Assembly: GCA_001414485.1 (NCBI GenBank)
Contig: LLEY01000056.1
Coordinates: 62,001 to 126,000, forward strand
Source: Calycina herbarum
Taxonomy: Eukaryota > Ascomycota > Leotiomycetes > Helotiales > Pezizellaceae
DNA length: 64,000 bases
Reading direction: 5' to 3'
In this document: positions 55,601 through 64,000 of the stretch, piece by piece
Layout of the letters: the number at the start of each line of letters is the position of its first letter
How positions within the stretch are numbered: position 1 is the first letter of the stretch
The notes under the pieces: model-generated
What the model was told of the DNA's origin: nothing
The model's input: the letters and a program-made list of their open reading frames with translations, nothing else
Database searches by the model: none
Made by a program: the position numbers and the translations under genes

Positions 55601-57539
55601 TACCTTAGTTTTATTATCTCTATAGACTAAATCGAAGTCGACCTAGAGAAGATCTTAGTAATCGTTTCCTAGAAATATCCTAGTACTATTAAGAGTATCT
55701 AGTCCTTCCTAGGTTTTTATAACTTCTACCGACGTTTTATTTAGGATTATAGACAGATTACTTATCTACTAAACTATCTTATAGGTAAGGAAGTACTGTT
55801 TAAGTTCGACTTAGAATATAAGAAGGCTTTTAATATATTAAAAGAAGCCTTAGTTACCGCCTCTCTCTTATACTACTTTATAGCTGATTTAGAGACTATA
55901 GTTGAGACTAATGCTTCTAACAGAGTAGTTATAGCTATAATATTATAACGTATATCTGAAACCGAACCGTAGAGACCTATAAGCTACTTCTCGAAGACGA
56001 TGAACCTTGCTAAGCTAAACTACTAAATCTACGATAAGGAGATATTAGCTATTATATACTCTTTTAGATAATAGTAAGCGGATCTTGCTTAGACTAGCTC
56101 CTAGATTAAGGTCTTCACTGATTATAAGGCTTTAGAGTACTTTATAACCTCTAAAACCTTAAACTAGTAGTAAGCGAGATAGGCAGAGTTTCTATTAGAG
56201 TTCTATTTTATAATTATATTTTAATCTAGTAAGTAGAACGAGAAAACGAACATACTAATACACTAAGACTAAGACGTTAACCTATAGAACGACCTAAAAG
56301 CGTCTATAAGATAATAAACCTTACTTACGTCTAATTAGTTAGATCTATATATTACTACTCGATTAGAACCTCCTATAACGTTAGCCCTAGTTACCTTAGA
56401 ACCCTCGCTTAACCTTATCAACTAGTTACTTACTACTAACCGTAACTCTTCAGACTTAGAAGACGACTAAACAAAAGCTACCTATAGGTACTAAAACTAG
56501 ATAATAGAGAACAGCTTACTTCTTTAGCAAAAGAGACTCGTGGTTCCTAATTAAGACACCTTACAGACGGACCTAATCTATAAGGCTTATATATAAGTAT
56601 CTACAGCTTACCTTAGACAGACAAAGACGGTAGCTATCCTCACTCGTAGATACTAGTAGAAAGGTTTACAGACGTCTGTAGAAACCTATATTAGTAACTA
56701 CAGAGACTATCGACGTACTACAGTTTCTTATAACTATAAACCTAGGTTTTTATACCCGTTACTAGTTCTAGAACGTCCCTAGTAGTATATTACTATAGAC
56801 TATAAGTCTTTCCCTACTAATAAATAAGGTTACAATACCTTATAAGTAGTTATAGATCGCCTAACTAAGTAATCGGTCTCGATCCCCTATCTAAAGATAG
56901 TTATAGCCTAAGATATAGCTTAAATATACGTTATATAGATCTATCAAACCTACGACTATCTATAAAGTATTATTTTAGACCGTAGACTATAGTTTATTTC
57001 TTCTTTCTAGTTTAAATTCTATAAAATCCTTAGTATAAAGCTTAAGCTATCTACTACTTTCTACCTATAAACTAATAGATAAACTGAAATTATAAACTAA
57101 TAGATTAATTAACACCTATAGCCTTTTATTAGTTACTATTAAGACAACTAGAGCAAACTTGTCCCTATTCTAAACTACGCTTAGCTTACACTTCTATATA
57201 AGAGTCTAGGTAGGCTCTCGCTCTTTAAAGTAATTAATAGATATATAGCTACTATGTTCTTCGATTAGAACTATCTAGATAAATCTATAACAGTCTACGA
57301 ACAACTTAACTAGACTAATACAGAGGCACTTATATAGAGAATATATAACACTTAGACCGTAGTAAAGGAATTAGTTAGTAAAGTATAAGACTGTTATATA
57401 AGGTCCGCGAACCGGATTCGAAGAGCGGTAGACTTTAACGTAGACGACTTTATTTAGGTATCGACTTATAATTAGAAGACAGACTAGCCGAGCTATAAGC
57501 TAGATAGACAAAACGAGGGTCCGTTCTAGATTACAGCCC
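52683..57539 (+). pseudogene. Gag-Pol polyprotein of element 1, broken by stops and truncated
   Basis: Plus-strand remains in order. The gag start has ATA instead of ATG at 52,683, followed by ANTRSSRSRKGKTPTSSSRT. The gag zinc knuckle has degraded to YYNYNKPRYYANKCP (about 53,717-53,761), with Cys, Gly and His codons changed. The protease motif reads NTRA instead of DTGA (about 54,042-54,053). The RT has YFNNILIY (55,463-55,486) in place of YLDDILIY, and FYRRFI. RNase H follows, and then integrase up to about 57,539 (ending near the KLDRQNEGP segment), where element 3 cuts in. All changes fit C-to-T or G-to-A mutation. Non-functional. Confidence 0.88.
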
Positions 57540-57900
57540 TGTTACGAATCACGTGCACACGTGATAAGTGAAGATCAGGCGGCGTCCTAACAGGTTAAGC
57601 ACTATCGGAATACTCTTATAGTAGTTAGGGATCGGTTAGGTTAGTTAAGCGATCCAAGGATTTTATTATAATAATTACGTAACGAAAAGGGACCGCTGGA
57701 TCGCTAGGCGAACTAGCTCGTTAGATCGCTAGCTCGATAAGTGAGTTAGCTACCTAGGGGAACGAAGGTTCTATATATACTAGCACGTCTGCTATCTAGA
57801 TAGGAGCTTCGTACTTAACTTTAGTTATTAATCTTATTATCTTATTTAATATCTTTGATATAAGTAACGAGTTCACTTCTAAGTAAACAACCCGGTATAT
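57540..57900 (+). repeat. 5' LTR of element 3 (right boundary approximate)
   Basis: Starts TGTTACG and contains an inverted repeat of ATCACGTG around CA (57,547-57,564), giving two CACGTG boxes. The right end cannot be fixed without the partner LTR; gag-like sequence begins around 58,000. Confidence 0.6.
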
Positions 57901-57999
57901 CTATACTTCTTATCTATATACTAACCTTCGAGACTTAGTTATCTTTATTTAGTTCGTTTAAGTTTCGTTATACTTTAAGCACCTGCTTAGAAGTTTAGT

Positions 58000-60900
58000 C
58001 GCTATAGCCCTAGCAACCTCTGCAGCAGCTAACCTAAATACTAGTCGAGTCAACGTCGTAGGAACATCTAGAAGTATAACTAGAAGAACACCTGCTAGTA
58101 TATAGTTAACTAGGAACGACGATAATGTTAGTATACTAGACGCCCTCGAGCTTTATAAGGTCGAAGTACTTAAATCTATTAAAGTTAAGATACTAGATAC
58201 GTATTATAGGAAGCGAAAGAAACTTAACTTATTCCTTCTCTAAATAGACATCTACTTTAACTTTAACTCCGACAAGTTCGAAGGTAATTATAATTTATAA
58301 ACTATCTTTGCTATCTCCTATCTTAGAGGATCAGTATTAGAATAGGTATAGCTATACTTAGAGAACTTCTTCGAAAATAAGAATAAAGATAGAAAGATAG
58401 AATTAACTAAGATTATATTTAAATCTTAAAGAGGATTTAAGATAACTATTAGGAAAGTCTTCAAAGACTTTAATATAATCTAAATAGCTATATATAAGCT
58501 TTTAGAATTATATTAGACTAGATTAGTAATAGATTATACTAATAAATTTCAACGTTATAAAACGAAGTCGAGATAGAATACGATTACTCTTATAGAACTC
58601 TTTTGTAGAAGATTAAAGGTATATATTTATAAGGAAATAGCTAAGTAGAACATATAGTTCTTAACTATTATAAGTATAATTAAGGAAGTCGTCTAGTTAA
58701 ACAACCGCTTATATAAATTCAGGAAGAGTAACCCTAGACACGTAGAAAAGAGTAAAGGGTTAGGAAAGTAGAAGCACTCTTACGCTAGCAAGCATAGTAA
58801 GGAGGCAAACGCTATATAGAAGAAAACCTTTCTAAAAAAAGGAGGACTTTCCTAAGAAGAGCGAAATCATCGATACGAGTAGAACTTATATTATAATTAT
58901 AGCTAGCTAGGCTATAGAGCAAATAAGTATAGTAAGAAGAAAGACTCTAAGGAGAAGAAACAAATCAATACTACTATTTAATAATAGGTAGCTTTAACTA
59001 ATCGTATTAAACTTATAGATAAGGAGCTTAAAGTATAAGGATATAGAACCTAGATTAAAAATAATAAAGGAATTAGTAGTATATAAGATACTAATAATAA
59101 TAGAGATCTACTCCTTAAAGAATATTATAATATATAATTAGTAATAGAATCTAAGTAACCTTTTTAAGTAGAATATAAATCACTACTATTAACTAGTTCT
59201 TTAGAGATATCGGATTCATCTTCTAGTTTAGAAGGAGAAATAAAGAATAAAGACTCTAAAGTTAGAGAAACTTAGGCTTTCCTTAAAACCTTTAAACAAG
59301 GAAATCGATAGGTATATATTAATAACTAGAAACTAGACTTCTAGAGTCCTTATATAATATAAGGGGTTAACCTAACTATCTTAATAATATATACAGTTAT
59401 AAGTAATAACTCTAAAATAATAACTCTAGTTAGCCTAATTACTAGACGGAAAACTATTAAAGGGAAGGAACTAGAATAGGAACGTTAACTAATTAAAAAA
59501 CCTAGCTACTCTAAAGTAGAGGATATATAGAAGATATACGATATGTTAGATAAGATTAGTATATAGACGTAGTAAGTTCTAATAGGATTTAAGAGACGAA
59601 TTAAAACCTCTTTCCTTAGAATACTACCTAAAGATATAATACTAAAGGAATTTAAATAATATATTATAGTTATATTAATTAAAAAGGATAGGTTAGTATT
59701 TAGAAAATATAACTTATAATAACTATTTAGTATATTATTCTAAGAGTAAAGGGAACTTAATATAACTAGATAGGCTAAGACGGAACTAGAAGAATTATAC
59801 TATCTATTAGTAGAAGAACTATAGTTTATAGAAATAGTTTAGGAAATAATAGTATAATAGATATAATATAAACTAAGTCTAACTTTAGACTAGTTATTAT
59901 AGAAGCGATTTAAAGGAATATTACTAGAGCCTGCTAGAATAGTAGAATATTATCAGATATACGAAGTAGTATTATTAGATAAAGAAGAAGTAGTATTCTT
60001 TCCTTAGTTCTAGATTAGAGCTATTAAAGAAAAGAATTTAAGGGATTATATATTTAAAGTTTACTATATAAAACTAGAAATAAGTATATTAGAAGCTACT
60101 TTAGATTATCTATATATAGGAGAACTATAGTCTATAGAAGCTATTTTAGAAACTAGTTATAAATAGATTTAATATAACTATAGATAAACACTAAAGCAAT
60201 TTATAAGAGAAATTCCTAAAACTATAGGAATTATAGAATATAAATTAGTATACGAGGTAGTATACGCTAATAAGGAAAGAGTAAGATTCTTTCTATAGTA
60301 TAAAGATAAAGAAAGAAAGAAGTATAATTAAGAAAATCGATCTTTTAAAGTCTAATATATTAAAGCAAAGTTAGACACTACTTTAAGAGAAAAATAGTTA
60401 GTAATAACTATAGAAATAGAAGGAAAAAAGTTATAAGTTATAATAGACTTAGGAGTAATAAGTAACTTTATTTCTCTAATAGCTTAAGAGAAGCTAAACA
60501 TCTAAATTAAAGAAATAAGACTATATTAATTAGAAGTAGTTAATAGAATAGACGTTATATATTAAAACGGAATTATTAATTAGTAAACTATTCTAATAAA
60601 AGTTAATATTAAAAAATACTACTTAGATATATAGTTTAATATTATTAAAATAGGAAGTAAGGAAGTAATACTTAGTATACTATAGATTTAAGAACATAAT
60701 CTAGAAATCGACTAGAAAGCTAGAAAGATAACTTTTAGTTAATATAAATACGAGGGTTCGTGTTTATAACTTTAAAGCTAGAACGAGGTTAGCGCTACCT
60801 CTTCTAAAGCGCTAGGACACCTTGTCTAGGGTCCTCTATAGGTTAGTAAGAAAGCTAATAACGAAATACCTATATAGTATAGAGAATTTAAGGCTTTGTT

Positions 60901-63740
60901 CGAAAACCTAGAAGACTTATAAGCTTTGCTAGAATATTACTTATAGGATTATAAGATTAAATTAAAAGAGGGTTATTATCTCTTAAAGTAGAAGCTTCAG
61001 TTATATAACTAGAAAAGCCTATAGAGAATAGAAAGTTATATAAAGGAAGGTATAAAGAAGAGATATATTAGAAGATCTAAGTCGCTAATTACCTTAAATA
61101 TACTTATTATTAAGAAGAAAGATAACCTAGATAAGAGAGTATATATTAATTATTAAAAAGTGAATTATACTATAGTTAAGGACGCTTATCTGTTACTACC
61201 TAGCTAATACTTATAGGATAAGTTAGGTAAGGTAGTACGATTTACGAAACTAGATTAATAAAACGTTTATAGACTTATATAAATAAAAGTCAGAGACGAA
61301 TAGAAGATAGTATTTACCTTACTATTAGGCTTTTATAAATATATAGTTATACTATTTAGACTCTATAATATACTAGCTATATATTAGAGATAAAATAATA
61401 ACATTTTAGGAGATCTTCTAAAGGTAATAGTAATTTATTACCTAGATAATATTCTAATCTTCTTAGAAAAAGAAGAAGAATATAAGAGATATATAAGAGA
61501 AGTTTTATAACGACTTATAAAAGTAAACTCTTAGTTAAAACTCTTAAAATACGAGTTTAAAGTAACTTAGATACTTTTCCTAGGATAGGTATTTAGCTTA
61601 GAAAAAATAGAAATAGATCTAGTAAAGATCTAAGACATCTTAAACTAGAAATTACTAGAGAACGAGAAAGATGTATAGTCCTTCCTTAGATTTATAAACT
61701 TTTGCTATCTATTTATATAAGACTATATAAAGATTACTAAACTAATATTAGTACTAGTTAAGAAAGCTATTAAGTTTATATAGAATAAATAAGTAGAAAA
61801 AGCTTTTTAGAAACTTAAAGTAAAGTTTATAGAAAAACCTATTCTATACGATTTCAATATAAACAAACCTAGTATAATCGAAATAGACGCCTTAAACATA
61901 GTAGTAGGTATAGTTTACCTATAGCTAAATAATAAGAGAAAACTTATATCTATTATATATTATTCTAAAATATTTAATCTAGTATAATAAAACTATAGTA
62001 TCTTTAATAAAGAACTGCTTACTATAGTATTAGCTTTAGAATACTAGAGAATTTATTTATAGTTAGTAAAATACCTAGTTATAGTTTTATCTAACTACGA
62101 GAACTTTAAGACATTTACAACTACTAAGGAACTTATAATAAGACGATTAGCTAGATAGTTAGAGATATTAGAAGGATTTAATATTGTTATTTAGTATATA
62201 AAAGGAACGTTAAATGCTTAAGCTAATACTCTTAGCTAGAAACCTAGATATAAGGGAAATAAGTAGTATAAGAAGATTATAATCTTAAAAACTCTTAAGA
62301 ATAGAGACTTAGTACCTACTATATATAAGATAGTAGTAATAAACAATATCTAGATAAATAAGATTTAGAATATATATAAAGGTTATAATTAATATATAAA
62401 AGGGAAATTATAAGTTCCTAGTTTATATATAAAGGAGTTTATATAAGAATACTATACTATACTCGCTTATAGTTACTAAGGAATTCGTAGAACCTTCTAA
62501 AGGATAAGATAATACTACTATATTAATCAGTTATCTATAATAGTTAAGGAAGTAATAGTAGAATATAATACCTATACTAGGAATAAGGCTTCCTACTATA
62601 CTCCTTATAAATAGATAAATACTACTCTAATACTATAGATACCTTAGAAATTAATATTTATAGATTTTATTATTAAACTATTAAAATCTAAAGACCTAAT
62701 AACTAGAGTTAAATATAATACGATCCTAGTTATTATAGAACGACTTACGAAGTATATAATTCTTATAGTATATATAGAGTTAAGTATAGCTAAGGAATTA
62801 GTATTTATATTCCTTAGGAAAGTAGTCTTAAGATATAAACTACTAGAAGAAATACTCTTAGATAGAGATAAGCTCTTTACCTTAAAATTTTAGATTACTC
62901 TTATAAAACGATTAGATGTAAAAAGAAAGCTCTCTATAGCTTTCTACTCTTAAATAAATAGAGGAAACGAACAGATGAATTAGATAGTTAAAATATACCT
63001 TTGTTATTATATAAACTACTAGTAAAACAACTAGGTAGAACTACTACCCTTAGCATAGTTTACCTATAATAGTTTAGTAATAGAAATAATACTTATTATA
63101 CTATTCTATACTAATTTTAGATATAAATTATTAGCGTATTAAGAACTACTATCTATAACTATCGATAACCAGCTTACTCGTGTTTACGTCTTAAAAATTA
63201 AAGAGCTATATAAGGAACTTATAGAGGATTTGTAATTCATAGCCGAAAGAAATATATACTACTATAATAAACGACGTAGTTAGAAGCTAATACTAAAAGA
63301 GAGAGATAAAGTCTACTTAGTATAAAAAAATATTAATACGAAAATACTAAGTAATAAATTAGATTATAAAAAACTTAGACTATTTAAAATTAAACACGTT
63401 AAAGGACCTTTAAATTATAAATTAGTACTACTAAGAATAATAAATATCTATCTAGTATTCTATATATCCTTACTCGAACTAGTACTACTAGGAGCACTAC
63501 TAGCTCTACTTATAGAAATTTAACTAGTAAACTTAAATATTAAGTATAAAGTTAAGAGGATTCTTATCTATAGACTTATTAGAGGATAGGTTAGGTATTT
63601 AATAAAATAGTTAGATTACCTATATTTAGAAAATACTTAAGAACCTAGAAAAAATATTAACTAGTACTTAGAGGAACTTTAGGAGTTCTACTATTAAAAC
63701 CTAAGTCTACCTATATTATATAGTTAGTAGGAAAGGACTT
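58000..63740 (+). pseudogene. Gag and Pol of element 3, broken by stops
   Basis: Gag: LELYKVEVLKSIKVKILDTYY, then IDIYFNFNSDKFEGNYN, ISYLRGS, and a degraded zinc knuckle near 58,880-58,935 (YYNYS*LGYRANKY). Pol: a protease-like DLGVISNFIS (about 60,450), RT with YLDNILIF near 61,439-61,462 (the second catalytic Asp has become Asn), an RNase H-like IEIDALNIVVG, integrase with KLIFIDFIIKLLKSKD and ILVIIERLTKYI (about 62,650-62,770), then a chromodomain (YKVKRILIYRLIRG*VRYLIK*LDYLYLENT*EP, split by stops, about 63,544-63,645). Stops are mainly where Gln or Trp is expected. The presence of a chromodomain places it among chromoviruses. Non-functional. Confidence 0.82.
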
Positions 63741-63744
63741 AAGA

Positions 63745-64000
63745 AAGGCTAGGTCGAGGTCTAAAGCGAGGGTAGGGTCGGAAACGTCGGGTGTAGGAAG
63801 AGCGGCTAGCCTAGCAGCCTCCTCTTCTATCCGCTTCTTTTCTTCCTCCTTCTTCTTTTCCTTTCTTTCTAATTCTTTAGCAGTATCTAGCTTCTTAAGA
63901 GAGTTGAGACCAGCTACTATTATTCTCTACTTCTAGGTATAAAGCAGCTTCTTCTACTTATTAACCTAGAGGACTTTCGCTATAGCCTTATCAGCCTCGT
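63745..64000 (-). pseudogene. Antisense Glu/Lys-rich coiled-coil fragment, truncated by window end
   Basis: On the minus strand a frame reads EADKAIAKV, then after a few stops GLNSLKKLDTAKELERKEKKKEEEKKR, EEEAARLAALPTPDVSDPTLALDLDLAFLKSFP and a stop near 63,745. It is opposite in direction to element 3. The few stops sit where Gln or Trp codons would be expected, so it is a mutated coding end. I could not place it in a family; it may be the C-terminus of another transposon ORF or an antisense ORF of element 3. Confidence 0.5.

Larger units (their letters stand above)
46135..57539 (+). mobile_element. Ty3/gypsy retrotransposon, element 1 (plus strand, split and 3'-truncated by insertions)
   Basis: The 5' LTR is in two pieces (46,135-46,305 and 52,350-52,410) because element 2 sits inside it. 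After the LTR the plus strand carries gag-pol remains up to the integrase, where element 3 begins. Remaining sequence after that point must lie beyond the window if it survives. It belongs to the same family as element 2: LTRs are equal in length (232 bp) and the internal sequence of one is the reverse complement of the other over about 5.1 kb. The element is older than both insertions. Confidence 0.9.
57540..64000 (+). mobile_element. Second-family Ty3/gypsy chromovirus, element 3 (plus strand, 3' end outside window)
   Basis: A new LTR-like start, TGTTACGAATCACGTG, begins at 57,540 in the middle of element 1's integrase. It is unrelated in sequence to the 232-bp LTRs apart from the TGTTAC end. 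Gag and pol remains follow on the plus strand to about 63,740. No second copy of the LTR occurs in the window, so the 3' LTR must lie further right. Element 3 is younger than element 1. Confidence 0.85.

Noticed and set aside
46990..57539. Suspicion that the large inverted repeat is an assembly artefact
   Set aside because: The two arms differ at many positions, and the centre contains an exact 5-bp target duplication and LTR pieces summing to 232 bases, which an artefact would not create.
1..64000. CRISPR arrays, rRNA and tRNA genes
   Set aside because: No regularly spaced repeats, rRNA signatures or complete cloverleafs were seen on either strand; the genome is eukaryotic.

Overview
The window comes from a filamentous ascomycete (Pezizomycotina). 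The evidence is short 47-110 nt GT-AG introns, the gene set (fungal Ptc2-type PP2C, Gta3-type GatC, 2EXR, FSH hydrolase, PXA protein, Rpn5), and a transposon cluster scarred by RIP. A Leotiomycete is my guess from overall gene resemblance only.

Layout. Bases 1-44,250 are ordinary gene-rich sequence. In order: the 3' end of a regulator-like gene (to 742); a PXA-domain gene with an 883-nt intron (minus, 1717-4375); a PP2C phosphatase with a GC-AG intron (6158-8007); choline-phosphate cytidylyltransferase (9956-11536); the complex I PSST/NDUFS7 subunit (11984-12957); Mpp10 of the SSU processome (13484-15742); an iron-type alcohol dehydrogenase (16037-17697); a 4-kb gene-poor gap; an FHS-type MFS sugar transporter (21753-23472); a RING protein (24698-25609); mitochondrial GatC/Gta3 (26441-27220); a DUF726/TMCO4 alpha/beta-hydrolase membrane protein (minus, 27377-29773); an unrecognised 818-aa protein (30810-33389); a 2EXR protein (minus, 36661-38004); an FSH serine hydrolase (38577-39533); proteasome subunit Rpn5 (minus, 39699-41333); and a BTB protein (42304-43141). 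They are unrelated housekeeping and accessory genes, not a pathway cluster.

From about 44,250 to the end the sequence is an AT-rich transposon graveyard. It starts with a minus-strand pogo/Fot1-type transposase relic (44,447-46,134). Next comes a plus-strand Ty3/gypsy element (element 1) whose 232-bp 5' LTR begins at 46,135. A second copy of the same family (element 2, minus strand, 46,306-52,344) landed inside that LTR and left the 5-bp target duplication GTTTT on both sides. Element 1 resumes at 52,350 and runs through gag-pol to 57,539. There a different gypsy element (element 3, LTR starting at 57,540, chromodomain pol) interrupts its integrase and runs to the window edge. All coding regions are broken by many stop codons, with CpA-to-TpA style changes and mutated catalytic residues.

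I saw no new multi-gene system. The most informative structure is the nested, oppositely oriented retroelement pair. Its duplicated arms are heavily mutated, while the roughly 450-bp tail that has no partner in the window is much less so. The odd splicing of the PP2C and PXA genes and the unrecognised 818-aa gene with an inverted repeat upstream are the other points worth following.
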